A DNA stretch of 34,817 nucleotides from Candidatus Cloacimonadota bacterium (GCA_021734245.1 JAIPJH010000021.1:1-34817); one strand, 5' to 3'. Positions 16,077 to 26,175 are shown, counted from the first letter of the stretch. The notes: generated by a model from the sequence alone, not told the origin. Numbers and translations are program-made.

Positions 16077-17030
16077 ATGAGATATTTAGCAGTTTTGATT
16101 TTAACTATTTTTTTGATAAATTGTTCCTCAGATAATTCAAATTCGGGAATCAATCCCCTTCCCAATTTTGATGTCATGTGGGATTATGCTCATCCCGATT
16201 CAACTGAAATGCGCTTCAAAGAAATTCTTCCACTTCTTACTCAAACTTCCGAATTCTCAGTCAGCGATGAATATAATGCTGAACTTCTCACTCAAATTGC
16301 CAGAGCTCAAGGTTTACAAGGCAAATTTAATGAAGCTGCCAAAAATCTTGAGAAGGCAGACAGTTTGATCACAGACAAGATGCCAACTGCAAAAATCCGT
16401 TATCTGCTGGAAAAAGGACGACTCTTGAATACTATGAATCAAACTGAAGAAGCAAATAAACTTTTTTTTCAAGCGTATGAATTCGGAAAGAAAGACAGTC
16501 TTGATTTTTACACATTGGATGCAGCTCATATGTTGGGATTTACCACACCTTTGGAACAACAATTGGATTGGAGTTTGAAAGCATTGGATATTGCCAGAAC
16601 ATCAGACGATCCCAGGTGTGAACAATGGGAAGGACCACTTTACAATAACATCGGCTGGACATATTTTGATAATAAGGATTACTTTCATGCCCACAAAATG
16701 TTTATGAATGATTTTGAATGGAGAAAAGAACATAACGATGAAGCTGGTGCACGTGTTGCCAGATGGTCGATCGCTCGCAGTTTAAGATCGATGTTCAAAT
16801 TTGATGAAGCTCTTCACATCCAACTTGCCCTGGAAAAAGATCTGCAGGAAAATAATCTTCCGCCCGATGGTTACGTTTACGAAGAACTTACAGAACTATA
16901 TCAAGCAAAAAATAACATTCCCAAAATGAAAGAATACGCCAAAAAAGCTTATGATGTACTTTCACAGGATTCCTGGCTAATGGAAAATGATCCGAACAGG
17001 ATCGAACGTTTAAAGGAACTCAGTAAATAA
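16077..17030 (+). CDS. TPR-repeat lipoprotein
   Basis: 317 residues. A very strong SD (GGAGG, 6 bases before ATG) fixes the start at 16077. The N-terminus MRYLAVLILTIFLINC ends in a lipobox-like LINC with C16 as the lipidated cysteine, followed by SSDNSNSG. From about residue 45 the chain is helical pairs with TPR spacing (NEAAKNLEKADSLI, EEANKLFFQAYEFG, NNIGWTYFDNKDYFHAHKMF, FDEALHIQLALEKDL, MKEYAKKAYDVL). It is probably a membrane-anchored periplasmic scaffold; partner unknown. The TAA stop abuts the ATG of the radical-SAM gene, so the two are cotranslated. Confidence 0.8.
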   Translation: MRYLAVLILTIFLINCSSDNSNSGINPLPNFDVMWDYAHPDSTEMRFKEILPLLTQTSEFSVSDEYNAELLTQIARAQGLQGKFNEAAKNLEKADSLITDKMPTAKIRYLLEKGRLLNTMNQTEEANKLFFQAYEFGKKDSLDFYTLDAAHMLGFTTPLEQQLDWSLKALDIARTSDDPRCEQWEGPLYNNIGWTYFDNKDYFHAHKMFMNDFEWRKEHNDEAGARVARWSIARSLRSMFKFDEALHIQLALEKDLQENNLPPDGYVYEELTELYQAKNNIPKMKEYAKKAYDVLSQDSWLMENDPNRIERLKELSK

Positions 17031-18290
17031 ATGCCCTTAAAAATCCAAAAGGTTCATCCCGAGAGTTTAGCGAAAGAAAACCATATACTTGCTAACGAAA
17101 TGATAATTTCCATCAATGGGAATTCCATTAACGACTTTTTAGACCTGCAATATCATAGTGCTGATGAAATATTGCACATTGAAATAGAAGCGAAGAATGG
17201 TGAAAAAAGGTTGATTGAAATCCATCAGGACTGGCAAAAACCATTGGGAATAGAACCCGCACCACATCGCTGCCGTAACTGTGCCAATAACTGCATTTTT
17301 TGTTTTATCGATCAGATGCGCCCTGATATTCGGAAATCTCTATATGTAAAAGATGATGATTTTCGTCTTTCGTTCGTTTATGGAAATTTCATTACTCTTA
17401 CAAATCTTTCCAGTCAGGATTTTAATAAGATCATCGATCAGCGAATTTCACCTTTGTATATCTCGGTTCACACGACCAATCCAATCCTGCACAAAAAAAT
17501 GATGCGTTACAAACATGATTTTAATATAAATAAGCAGTTAGAAATGCTATCTCAAAATGGTATCGAGCTGCATACTCAAATAGTTGTAGTTCCGGGTTGG
17601 AATGATGGATTTGAACTGGAAAATTCTCTCCAGGATCTTTCTTCAGAAAAAATCAATGCCCTCTCGATCGGAATAGTTCCTGTTGGCCTTACAAAATATC
17701 GAACATCTTTGACCAAAATAAACAAAATGACTGCCAAAGAAGCTAAATTAATTTTGAATCTATCATCCAAATTTCCACATACTTATTGTTCAGACGAAAT
17801 TTTTCTTTTGGCAGATAAACCCATTCCCCAGGAAGAATATTACGATGACTATCCTCAATTGGAAAACGGCATTGGAATGCTAAGGTTGCTTCTGGAAAAC
17901 TGGAAGTCAAATCGATCTGAATTTATCAATTTCATAAAGAGATCAAATAATAAATTTGTTTTCATAACTGGTGAGTTGGCTTTCAATACAATCGATAGAA
18001 TCTCAAAAGATATCAATAATGAACTTCCAGAAAAAATTAGAACAAAGAAAATCATTAATAACTTCCTGGGAAATTCAGTTACAGTTACCGGTCTTCTGGC
18101 AGCAGAAGATATTGTTCAACAGATAGATCTACAAGCTGATGAAATTCTTGTAATTCCAGGTAATGTAATAAATAATGATCAACTTACAATTGATAATCTG
18201 CACATCTCGATAATCTGTAAAAATTTCAGAAGAAATTTAATTTTGATTCAGGAAGAATTCGAATATTGGAAAGTAATTGAATATAAGTAG
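17031..18290 (+). CDS. DUF512 radical-SAM protein with N-terminal PDZ-like domain
   Basis: 419 residues. Residues 1-70 form a PDZ-like domain (VHPESLAKENHILANEMIISINGNSINDF). A cysteine motif follows at C81, C84, C88 and C91, containing the radical-SAM CX3CX2C (C84-C88-C91). The body carries the DUF512 family's FCFIDQMRPDIRKSLYVKDDDFRLSFVYGNFITLTNL and PLYISVHTTNP. Members are widespread in anaerobes and cyanobacteria; the reaction is unknown to me. The GGIGP-type or H/Y substrate residues cannot be assigned. The ATG directly abuts the TAA of the lipoprotein gene with no separate SD, so translation is coupled. Confidence 0.85.
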   Translation: MPLKIQKVHPESLAKENHILANEMIISINGNSINDFLDLQYHSADEILHIEIEAKNGEKRLIEIHQDWQKPLGIEPAPHRCRNCANNCIFCFIDQMRPDIRKSLYVKDDDFRLSFVYGNFITLTNLSSQDFNKIIDQRISPLYISVHTTNPILHKKMMRYKHDFNINKQLEMLSQNGIELHTQIVVVPGWNDGFELENSLQDLSSEKINALSIGIVPVGLTKYRTSLTKINKMTAKEAKLILNLSSKFPHTYCSDEIFLLADKPIPQEEYYDDYPQLENGIGMLRLLLENWKSNRSEFINFIKRSNNKFVFITGELAFNTIDRISKDINNELPEKIRTKKIINNFLGNSVTVTGLLAAEDIVQQIDLQADEILVIPGNVINNDQLTIDNLHISIICKNFRRNLILIQEEFEYWKVIEYK

Positions 18291-18361
18291 TAGCTTTAAA
18301 TTCTTGACAGATAAAATTTTCCATATTTGCAGGACACAGAAAATGATATAAGGAAATATTG

Positions 18362-21300
18362 ATGAAAAAAAGGATTCTGGTTGTAGAAAACGAAATAATC
18401 ATTGCAGAAGATATTAAAAAGACTCTCATAAAAAACAATTATGATGTAATCGATGTAATTGGAACTGGAAAACAAGCAATCTCAGAAATTCCAAAGCAGA
18501 AACCCGATATAATCCTGATGGATATTATGCTGGATGACAAAATCAGTGGAATCCAGGTGGCAGAAGATATAAAAAGCACAAATATTCCTGTTGTTTTCCT
18601 CACAGCCTATGCCGATGCAGAAAAGATCGAGAAAGTAAAACTGACTGAAACTTTCGGTTATCTGATAAAACCTTTCCGGGAAAGAGAATTGATAGCAACT
18701 ATGGAAATGGCTTTATACAAAAATAAAATAGAAATGCAGCTTCGTAAAAGCTTGATGGATTATGAAAGGATTTTTGAAAACATTCAGGATGTCTATTTTG
18801 AAACAGATACAAAAGGCAGAATTCTGCAGATAAGTCCTTCAATTTTAGAAAATTCCAGCTATTCCATTGAAGATATTATCGGTGCTAACATCAAAGATTT
18901 TGTATATAATATCGATTATATCGATGCCTTTATATCCAAATTGACAAAAGAAAGATACGTAAAGGATTACACCTTAACTTTCAAAGATTTGGATGGAAGT
19001 AAAATCACGACTTTATGTTCAGCAAAATTCATTATCGACAAAAACCTGGATAAATGCAAGGTCGTTGGTTCCTTAAAGAATATAACGGAGAATATTCAAA
19101 CTAAAGAATCGATCGCAGATAACATGAACAAGTATAAATCTCTTTTCGAAACTACGATGGATGCAGTTATATTATATGGCAAAGAAGGAATTGTAGATTG
19201 CAATCAACAGGCTTTGGAGTTATTGAGATTAGATAAAAAAGATTTTTTACTGAATACTCACCCCGAAGATTATTCACCAAAATATCAGCCAAACGGCACT
19301 TCATCAAAGAAATTAGCAGAAGAATATACGAAAGAAGTATTTGAAAAAGGCAATAAAGAATTCGAATGGACTTTTAAGAAAGCAGATAGAACAACTTTTA
19401 AGGCAAAAGTTTGGTTTTCTGTAATTAACATAAACGGAAAAAGGATAATTCAAAGCACAGTAAAAGATCTTAGCCAGATAGAATCTATGAAACGAAAACT
19501 TGAATTTCAGCAAAACGAAATTGAGAATAAGATCCAGGATTCTACATCCAAATTAAAAAATGAGATTAAAACTCTAAAAAAAATCAATCTTGATAAATCC
19601 AAAGAAATAGAAAAAATCAAAACAAATGAAGCATTCTACAATGCACTGTTTCAAAACAATCCTGTAGAAACTATAGTAGTAAATAAAAAAGGAGAGATCG
19701 TAAGATTCAATCTGGCAGTAAAAAATAATCGCAGTCGCCCACCAAAAATTGGAGATCGTATGTACATCGATTATGCTGCCAGGCACAAAACAGATATGTT
19801 TGGCAACTTGGTGGATTGCATCAGAAATGGAAAACAGAAAACATTTTCCGATCTTGCTTACAAAGATAAGATCTGGGATATTACGATAGCACCATATGAA
19901 CATGGCGCTATCATTAGCTCCAGAAATGTAACTGCGCAAAAACAAGCCGAAGAACGCTTGATGAAATTGAATGATATATTTGCAAAACTGGGACGTGATG
20001 CTCAGTCAAATATAGATGTTATCATTAAAGAAGTTAGCCAGATCTTGAGCTCCACATGCAGTTTGCTTGTTCTAAAAAATCCCATCAAAAATGATTATTC
20101 GATCTTCTCTTCTCATAATTTACCACCAGATTTTAAATCTGACGAAGAACTATTGAGATTTAAGAATTTCCAGGAAAAAGAAAATATTTTGATAATTGAG
20201 GATATTGAAAATAGTGAATTCAGTGATATAATAAAATTCAGCGGAAGATATGGCTTGAATTCTCTTATGTGCTTTCCCGTTTACAATCAGCAGAAATATT
20301 TTGGCTCCATTTGCATATTAGATACTAAAATTAGAAATTATTCTGATATGGAACAACACGTTTTTTCTACTATGGCAAAATTAGTTTCCAACGAAATAGA
20401 AAGAATGCGGTTTTCCAATTCACTCAAGAAAATTTCCATGACCCAGAAATTAATGCTCAACACAGCTCGACAGATCAATTCCAGTTTGGATTTTAAAGAA
20501 GTTACACGCAAGATAACCATGGAAGCTATGGATCTTTTAAATGCTTATGGCTGTGCCGTTTATCTTTTGGATGATGACAATAAAACCTTAAAACCAATTG
20601 TGGTAATAGATCCTGAATTCGAAGAAGAAATAGCTAATACACCTATCGAGATAGATAACAGCTACACAGGAAAAGCTATTATAAATAAAAAAGTGATGAT
20701 CTTTAACGATACAGCTCAAAAAGATAATGGCTTCCAGATTCCCGGCACTACAGAACTGGATAATGAAAGGATTCTGGCAGCTCCGCTGATTTCAGAAGAA
20801 AAAATCTATGGTGCTATTTGCCTCAATAAGATGGGAGCAAATTTCACTACAGAAAATGCAGAGATCATGGAGATTCTGGCAAATCATGCTACCACCGCTC
20901 TCAAGAATGCAGAAACATTTGAGAAATTGCAACACGAAATGCAGGAAAGATTGCAGGCAGAGCTGCAGAGAGATGAGAGTTTGAAAGAACTTAATTCATT
21001 GCAATCCAATGTGCCGGTTGGTATTTTCCGTTCTACTCCAGAAGGTAAATTGATATCAATAAATCATCCTTTTGTTAAGATGTTTGGCTACAAAAACGAA
21101 GAAGAGATCATAAATATAAATACGAAAGAATTTTATGCCGATCTGAATGACAGAAAGAAAGTTATCGATCAACTTAGATCTGAAGGTGTAGTTGATGATC
21201 TTGAACTACAGTTAAAAAGTAAAGACGGCGCTAAATTCTGGGCTCTTCTCAGTATAAAAGCCGTTTATGATGAAGATGATAACTGGGTTTTTCAGGATGG

Positions 21301-22336
21301 AATCATCAATGACATCACCAAACGAAAATCTGCCGAAGAAATCCTTTTGCGAACGCAAATGCGATTGACTACAGTACTGGAAAGTGTTCCCAATATTGTT
21401 CTTTTTGAAACAGCCGGAAAACAGGAATTTATTTCTGATAACGTTGAACATTTATTAGGATATAAAGCTAAAGAATTCCAGCAGGATCCTGATTTTTTCT
21501 TCAAATTAGTTCATGAAGATGATATTGAGTTCGTCGAGAAAAAATACGCTGAATGGAAAGACAATAAACGAAAAGGATTGTTAACTCTCTGGTGCCGAAT
21601 CCGCAAAGCAGATGGTGAATATCTCTGGATAGAAGATCGCAGAGTAGAAACTGAAGATGGTTTCGGCAATAAATTTGAAAGCGGCGTGCGCATCGATACG
21701 ACCAACCTGAAGAACGCTGAAGAAGAGCTGAAACTGAGTTATGAAAAACTTCAAAAGTTATTGGCGGAAACAGTAAATGGCCTTGTTTCTGCGGTGGAAA
21801 TGCGCGATCCATACACAGCTGGTCATCAGCGCCGAGTTGCTCAACTTTCCACGGCAATCGCCGAGAAAATGAAACTTAGTAAACATGATATAGAAGGTTT
21901 AAATCTTGCATCGTTGGTTCACGATATTGGTAAAATAAATGTTCCGGCAGAAATTTTAAGCAAACCCGGCAGATTGACTGATACCGAATTCAACCTGATA
22001 AAAACGCATCCGCAAACCGGATATGATATTTTAAAATCAATCGATTTCCCGTGGCCCGTAGCAGAGATCGTTCTGCAGCATCAGGAACGTTACGACGGAT
22101 CATCGTATCCGCAGGGATTGAAAGGTAATGAAATCAACATCATGGCAAGAATTATCTGCGTGGCAGACGTTGTGGAAGCGATGTCTTCCCACCGACCGTA
22201 TCGTCCCTCTCTGGGCACAGAAATGGCTATCGGAGAAATCAAAAAGAATCGCGGGAAACTTTACGATCCCAAAGTGGTAGATGCCTGTTTAGAATTATTC
22301 GAAAAAGATAATTTTACGTTTTCGGATGAAGTATAA
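18362..22336 (+). CDS. REC-PAS/GAF multi-sensor HD-GYP phosphodiesterase
   Basis: 1324 residues from the ATG at 18362, with AAGGAAA 5 bases upstream. Domain order: receiver (1-120; phosphoacceptor D54 in ILMDIML; switch T and K in VVFLTAY and LIKPF), PAS (about 130-245), PAS (about 254-370), coiled coil (about 376-421), PAS (about 423-520), GAF (about 533-690), GAF (about 693-850), PAS (about 875-985), PAS (about 1000-1110), HD-GYP (about 1136-1310). HD is H1187-D1188 (LVHDIGK). The GYP region reads HQERYDGSSYP (1240-1250), with serine in place of the usual glycine before YP. HD-GYP enzymes hydrolyse cyclic di-GMP. No transmembrane segment and no histidine kinase is linked, so it is a cytoplasmic orphan regulator. 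A hairpin terminator follows. Confidence 0.92.
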   Translation: MKKRILVVENEIIIAEDIKKTLIKNNYDVIDVIGTGKQAISEIPKQKPDIILMDIMLDDKISGIQVAEDIKSTNIPVVFLTAYADAEKIEKVKLTETFGYLIKPFRERELIATMEMALYKNKIEMQLRKSLMDYERIFENIQDVYFETDTKGRILQISPSILENSSYSIEDIIGANIKDFVYNIDYIDAFISKLTKERYVKDYTLTFKDLDGSKITTLCSAKFIIDKNLDKCKVVGSLKNITENIQTKESIADNMNKYKSLFETTMDAVILYGKEGIVDCNQQALELLRLDKKDFLLNTHPEDYSPKYQPNGTSSKKLAEEYTKEVFEKGNKEFEWTFKKADRTTFKAKVWFSVININGKRIIQSTVKDLSQIESMKRKLEFQQNEIENKIQDSTSKLKNEIKTLKKINLDKSKEIEKIKTNEAFYNALFQNNPVETIVVNKKGEIVRFNLAVKNNRSRPPKIGDRMYIDYAARHKTDMFGNLVDCIRNGKQKTFSDLAYKDKIWDITIAPYEHGAIISSRNVTAQKQAEERLMKLNDIFAKLGRDAQSNIDVIIKEVSQILSSTCSLLVLKNPIKNDYSIFSSHNLPPDFKSDEELLRFKNFQEKENILIIEDIENSEFSDIIKFSGRYGLNSLMCFPVYNQQKYFGSICILDTKIRNYSDMEQHVFSTMAKLVSNEIERMRFSNSLKKISMTQKLMLNTARQINSSLDFKEVTRKITMEAMDLLNAYGCAVYLLDDDNKTLKPIVVIDPEFEEEIANTPIEIDNSYTGKAIINKKVMIFNDTAQKDNGFQIPGTTELDNERILAAPLISEEKIYGAICLNKMGANFTTENAEIMEILANHATTALKNAETFEKLQHEMQERLQAELQRDESLKELNSLQSNVPVGIFRSTPEGKLISINHPFVKMFGYKNEEEIININTKEFYADLNDRKKVIDQLRSEGVVDDLELQLKSKDGAKFWALLSIKAVYDEDDNWVFQDGIINDITKRKSAEEILLRTQMRLTTVLESVPNIVLFETAGKQEFISDNVEHLLGYKAKEFQQDPDFFFKLVHEDDIEFVEKKYAEWKDNKRKGLLTLWCRIRKADGEYLWIEDRRVETEDGFGNKFESGVRIDTTNLKNAEEELKLSYEKLQKLLAETVNGLVSAVEMRDPYTAGHQRRVAQLSTAIAEKMKLSKHDIEGLNLASLVHDIGKINVPAEILSKPGRLTDTEFNLIKTHPQTGYDILKSIDFPWPVAEIVLQHQERYDGSSYPQGLKGNEINIMARIICVADVVEAMSSHRPYRPSLGTEMAIGEIKKNRGKLYDPKVVDACLELFEKDNFTFSDEV

Positions 22337-22345
22337 CAAATAAAA

Positions 22346-22375
22346 AAAAGCCTTCCAGGAACTCGGAAGGCTTTT
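22346..22375. terminator. Bidirectional terminator between convergent genes
   Basis: AAAAGCCTTCC at 22346-22356 pairs with GGAAGGCTTTT at 22365-22375 around an 8-base loop, with an A-run on the left flank (U-run for the minus strand) and TTTT on the right. It closes the HD-GYP gene (plus) and the small secreted gene (minus). Confidence 0.88.
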
Positions 22376-22392
22376 CAAAATATCTTCTATTT

Positions 22393-22821
22393 TTACCAGC
22401 GCCGATAGTAATTCATCGGATCGTGATATTGCTTGAATTCAACTGTTATGCTTGTGCTTTCAGATGGCTTCCAATTAAGCTGAAAATTCGGCATAACCTT
22501 GCTCTGATTATCGTCATTTCCTTCAAACTCGATGCCACTTTTGTAGGTTGCAGTTCCAAAATTTACGAAATTTAAGTCTACCTTCAAATTTAAATTTGGT
22601 TTGAATTTATACATTAGATGATTGGTATAAACAGATTCGTAAAAACTTTGATTATTGGAAGAATAACCACCCATGAATTTCACGGAATGACTCATTGAAA
22701 AATTATTCGGATTCAAAAAGGAAGGCGTCAACAAGCTTGGTTTGAAAGCATTCTCAATCACCTGAGAATTCAACATTACACTTATCAGCATAATCGTGAG
22801 TAAAATCAATAATCTTTTCAT
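22393..22821 (-). CDS. Small secreted beta-rich protein, family not recognised
   Basis: 142 residues with a clear signal peptide (MKRLLILLTIMLISVMLNSQ) and a very strong SD (AGGAGG, 5 bases before ATG). The mature chain alternates hydrophobic and polar residues (LMYKFKPNLNLKVDLNFVNFG, VMPNFQLNWKPSESTSITVEFKQY), as in outer-membrane or periplasmic beta-sheet proteins. It ends NYYRRW, an aromatic C-terminus compatible with, but not proof of, an outer-membrane protein. It begins 95 bases downstream of the BNR protein on the same strand and may share its transcript. No function can be assigned. Confidence 0.6.
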   Translation of the reverse strand: MKRLLILLTIMLISVMLNSQVIENAFKPSLLTPSFLNPNNFSMSHSVKFMGGYSSNNQSFYESVYTNHLMYKFKPNLNLKVDLNFVNFGTATYKSGIEFEGNDDNQSKVMPNFQLNWKPSESTSITVEFKQYHDPMNYYRRW

Positions 22822-22916
22822 TGCTACCTCCTGCTTCTTCCCACTTCGTTAAACACAAATTTTATGTCAAACATCTTTTATAAAATTTAACTGTTTTCTC
22901 GATAAATTCAAGAAAA

Positions 22917-25535
22917 TTATTTTATCAGGTTCATTTTTTTGGCAGAAACAACCTGATCTTTTACCAGAAGTCTGTACAGATAAACTCCGCTGGAAACAGA
23001 TTTTTCATTGCTGTCGGTTCCATTCCAGACGGTTGAATATGTGCCATTTCCATCAAATTGTGCAGAGTCTAATGACTTCACCTTTTGACCTTTTGCATTA
23101 TAGATTTCTATTTTTGCATATCGGGCATCCGAGCTTTGCAAACTGAACGAAATAGTTGTGTTGGGATTAAATGGATTTGGGTAATTCTGGTATAATTTTG
23201 CCATAGATGTTGGGATATTATTTTGCGGAGATGAAGTAATATCGTTCAAATCTAATTTATAAGAAGAGCAACCATAAGTTCCAATCGTGAGTGTGCGGCT
23301 GGGATTGTGTATATTAATATCGATTATCGGAACATTTGGTATTCCATCCGAAAGGCTCAACCACTCATCTCCCCCATTTTCTGTGTAGAAAATTCCGGCA
23401 TCCGAGCCGACAAAAATTCGACCGTAAACTTCGGGATCGAGAGCAATGCAGTTTATAGGCAGTTCAGGGAGATTGGAAGAAATGTCTATCCAGTCCTGGC
23501 CTAAATTTGTAGATTTGAAAACATGCGGCAGCGGTTCATCCCAACGGAATCCGGAAACTGTTACATAGATCGTATTTTCATCAAAAGAATCTCCGGCAAC
23601 TCGCGTTATCCAGCGATCCGGTAAACCGGCTGTTACATCTGTCCAGTTTTCTCCATTATCATTAGAAACATGAACATTGCCATCATCAGTTCCGGCAATT
23701 ACCATGTTTGGAAAAGTTGGATTAATGTTGATAGTTGTAACTGTGTGATAACCTGTTCCATCATCTCCGTCTGTGATATCTCCGCTCATATCTTCCCAGT
23801 AATATCCACCGTTTTCGGTTTTCCAGACGCGATACGTTCCAAAATAAAGAATTTCAGGATCGATCGGATGCATTGCCAGAGGAGAAGACCAGTTCGTTCT
23901 GTCGTTGTCCATCTGGTTGGCAATAAAATTGAAATTATAACCGCCATTTGTAGATTTATGAAGTTGCCCGTATTGGTATTCGGCATAAATTATATTGGAA
24001 TTTGTATGATCGACCCGACAGTAAAATCCATCTCCACCCAGAATTGCTTCCCAATCATCCAGAGCTCCGGTATTAGTTCGGATTGTATTATTGTCCTGTG
24101 TTCCACCGTAGATTCTCTCTGGAAGCTGATAATCAACATCGATAGCATAAAATTGAGTGAGAGGTAAATTGTTTATCTTCTCCCAATTATTACCATAATC
24201 ATAACTTGTATAAAGTCCGCCGTCATTACCTTCCACGATCCTGCCAGTCACTTCATCGATAACCATGGCATGATGATCAACATGAATTTCCCAGGTATTG
24301 CCATAATCGGCAATTACCTGCCAGTTATCACCGCCGTTTTCGGTGCGGCAAAGAGCAACTCCCAAAGCATAAACTCTATTTTCATCGGCTGGGTCAACTC
24401 GAATTTGACCAAAATACCAGCCGAAACTGGAATTCATGTCGTCAATGTTTCCATCATTAGTTTGCGTCCAGCTGGCTCCGGCATCTATAGTTTTAAATAT
24501 TCCCAGAAAGGAATATCCATAAACCGGTTGCTGATCGTAGAAAGCATACAAAACGTCAGGATTTGATTCGGCAATTGCCAGCCCGATCCTGCCGACATAT
24601 TCATTATCGGGAAGTCCGTTTGTAAGTTCTTCCCAGCTGTCGCCACCGTCAGTAGTTTTATAAATTCCCGAAGAATATCCACCGGAACGTCGATAATTTC
24701 TGCCCCGCATTCTTTCCCACATGCTGGCATACAATATATTTGGATATGTAGGATGCTGCACCAGATCGATAGCAGCTGTGGAATCGGTTACAAACAATTT
24801 ATTATCCCAGGTCAAGCCGCCATCATCGCTGCGATAAATTCCGCGTTCTGCGTTGGGACTGAACAAAGTTCCAGTAGCAGCTGCAAAAATACGCTGTGAA
24901 TCATTGTAATCTACAATTATCCTGCCGATATAAGCTGAATTTTCCAATCCGCTATGCTCCCAGCTGTCTCCACCATCGGTAGATTTATAAACTCCATTTC
25001 CTACAAAACTCTGGCTGGAGGAATTCGCTTCTCCGGTTCCGGCATAAATGATGTTCTCATTATCAGGATCGATTGCAATATCTCCAATTGATATCACAGG
25101 TGCATCGGTAAAAACATTCTGCCAGTTTGCTCCTTCATTAGTTGTTTTGTAAATTCCGCCAGACGCAGCTCCAATGTACCAGGTAGAAGGACTGTTTGGG
25201 TGAATCTCGATATCAGTGATTCGTCCACCGATATTGGTGGGACCGGAAAGTTCCCAGGAATAATCACGAGAATTATCAGCCTTTCGATGCATTTCCATTG
25301 CATCATCCAAAGCATTCAAATATGATGTTTGCTTTATGGTATGATAGGGATATGAACGCTGATAACCTGACCATTCATTGGGCAAAGCTTTGGGTTCTTT
25401 CTTGATCTTTCCGCCAAAAGGTTTTTCTATAAACTCGGGATGTATTATTTTCTTTCTTGTCTGCTTATGTGGAATAAAAACGATCATTGAAATTAGAATG
25501 ATCACTACTAGAATTGCAAAGAAATTTTTACTCAT
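22917..25535 (-). CDS. Secreted BNR/sortilin-type beta-propeller protein with sorting domain
   Basis: 872 residues. The N-terminal hydrophobic segment FFAILVVIILISMIVFIP (about 4-21) follows a short positive start; AGGAG is 5 bases before ATG. From about residue 90 the chain carries many BNR-type Asp-box and VPS10/sortilin-like repeats (GIYKTTNEGANW, GVYKSTDGGDSWE, GIYRSDDGGLTWD, GIFKTIDAGASW and more), forming one or two beta-propellers. The last 90 residues are the FlgD-Ig-like sorting module (YQNYPNPFNPNTTISF to MNLIK), without the repeat insert seen in the other two secreted proteins here. Such proteins are common in Cloacimonadota, Marinimicrobia and relatives; the ligand is unknown. It lies 9 bases downstream of coaE. 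Confidence 0.88.
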   Translation of the reverse strand: MSKNFFAILVVIILISMIVFIPHKQTRKKIIHPEFIEKPFGGKIKKEPKALPNEWSGYQRSYPYHTIKQTSYLNALDDAMEMHRKADNSRDYSWELSGPTNIGGRITDIEIHPNSPSTWYIGAASGGIYKTTNEGANWQNVFTDAPVISIGDIAIDPDNENIIYAGTGEANSSSQSFVGNGVYKSTDGGDSWEHSGLENSAYIGRIIVDYNDSQRIFAAATGTLFSPNAERGIYRSDDGGLTWDNKLFVTDSTAAIDLVQHPTYPNILYASMWERMRGRNYRRSGGYSSGIYKTTDGGDSWEELTNGLPDNEYVGRIGLAIAESNPDVLYAFYDQQPVYGYSFLGIFKTIDAGASWTQTNDGNIDDMNSSFGWYFGQIRVDPADENRVYALGVALCRTENGGDNWQVIADYGNTWEIHVDHHAMVIDEVTGRIVEGNDGGLYTSYDYGNNWEKINNLPLTQFYAIDVDYQLPERIYGGTQDNNTIRTNTGALDDWEAILGGDGFYCRVDHTNSNIIYAEYQYGQLHKSTNGGYNFNFIANQMDNDRTNWSSPLAMHPIDPEILYFGTYRVWKTENGGYYWEDMSGDITDGDDGTGYHTVTTININPTFPNMVIAGTDDGNVHVSNDNGENWTDVTAGLPDRWITRVAGDSFDENTIYVTVSGFRWDEPLPHVFKSTNLGQDWIDISSNLPELPINCIALDPEVYGRIFVGSDAGIFYTENGGDEWLSLSDGIPNVPIIDINIHNPSRTLTIGTYGCSSYKLDLNDITSSPQNNIPTSMAKLYQNYPNPFNPNTTISFSLQSSDARYAKIEIYNAKGQKVKSLDSAQFDGNGTYSTVWNGTDSNEKSVSSGVYLYRLLVKDQVVSAKKMNLIK

Positions 25536-25544
25536 TTCTGCTCC

Positions 25545-26174
25545 TTATATTTTCATAATATTTTGAATATCTTGCTTTTTCATTTTTTTTATCAGAGGCC
25601 AGAGGTTGTTCAGTTTCTGGTTCAATTCTGCGATTGTGCCATTATTCTCGATATTGATGTCAGCTAATTTTTGTTTATCATAGCTGTTCATTTGTGCCTG
25701 AATTCTCTGTAAACCTTCATTTGTCGACAGCTTATCCCTTTTTTCTATCCTTTCCACCTGATTACACTCTTCTGAAAAAATATTCATACTAAGATCAAAT
25801 GCATTTTGCAGACCACTTTCAAATAATAGTGGAATTTCGAACACCAAATAATCACTGTCTGAAAATAAAATAATCTCGTGAATCTTCCTTAAAACTTCCG
25901 GGTGAATTACTCTATTTAATTTTGCAAGTTTCTGAGGATTATTGAATACCAGTTTTCCCAGTTTTTTTCTATCAATTTTACCATTACTCAGAATCTCATC
26001 TCCGAAATTATCGGTCAATTTTTGAATTACATCATTTTCCTGCAAAACTTCATGGGCCAGTTTATCTGAGTAATAAACTTTAATGTTTTTATTTTCAAAC
26101 CATTTACAAACAGCAGATTTACCGCAGGCAATGCCGCCTGTTACAGCTATCAGGAAAGGGCGGGAGGAGTTCAT
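25545..26174 (-). CDS. coaE: Dephospho-CoA kinase
   Basis: 209 residues, normal length. Phosphorylates the 3'-hydroxyl of dephospho-CoA in the last step of CoA synthesis. The P-loop is GGIACGKS at 13-20 in the family's opening IAVTGGIACGKSAVCKWF, followed by YYSDKLAHEVL (the family D near the acceptor site) and HPEVLRKI and FEIPLLFESG motifs. The C-terminal half (LSTNEGLQRIQAQM) matches the family's R.. .Q helix. Starts one base after the stop of the DUF559 gene and ends 9 bases before the BNR gene, so it is part of a minus-strand operon. Confidence 0.95.
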   Translation of the reverse strand: MNSSRPFLIAVTGGIACGKSAVCKWFENKNIKVYYSDKLAHEVLQENDVIQKLTDNFGDEILSNGKIDRKKLGKLVFNNPQKLAKLNRVIHPEVLRKIHEIILFSDSDYLVFEIPLLFESGLQNAFDLSMNIFSEECNQVERIEKRDKLSTNEGLQRIQAQMNSYDKQKLADINIENNGTIAELNQKLNNLWPLIKKMKKQDIQNIMKI

Positions 26175-26175
26175 A

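Noticed and set aside
18304-18330. TTGACA...TATTTGC upstream of the HD-GYP gene as a promoter feature
   Set aside because: The spacing is only 14 bases, against 19 in the two better examples, so not listed as a feature.
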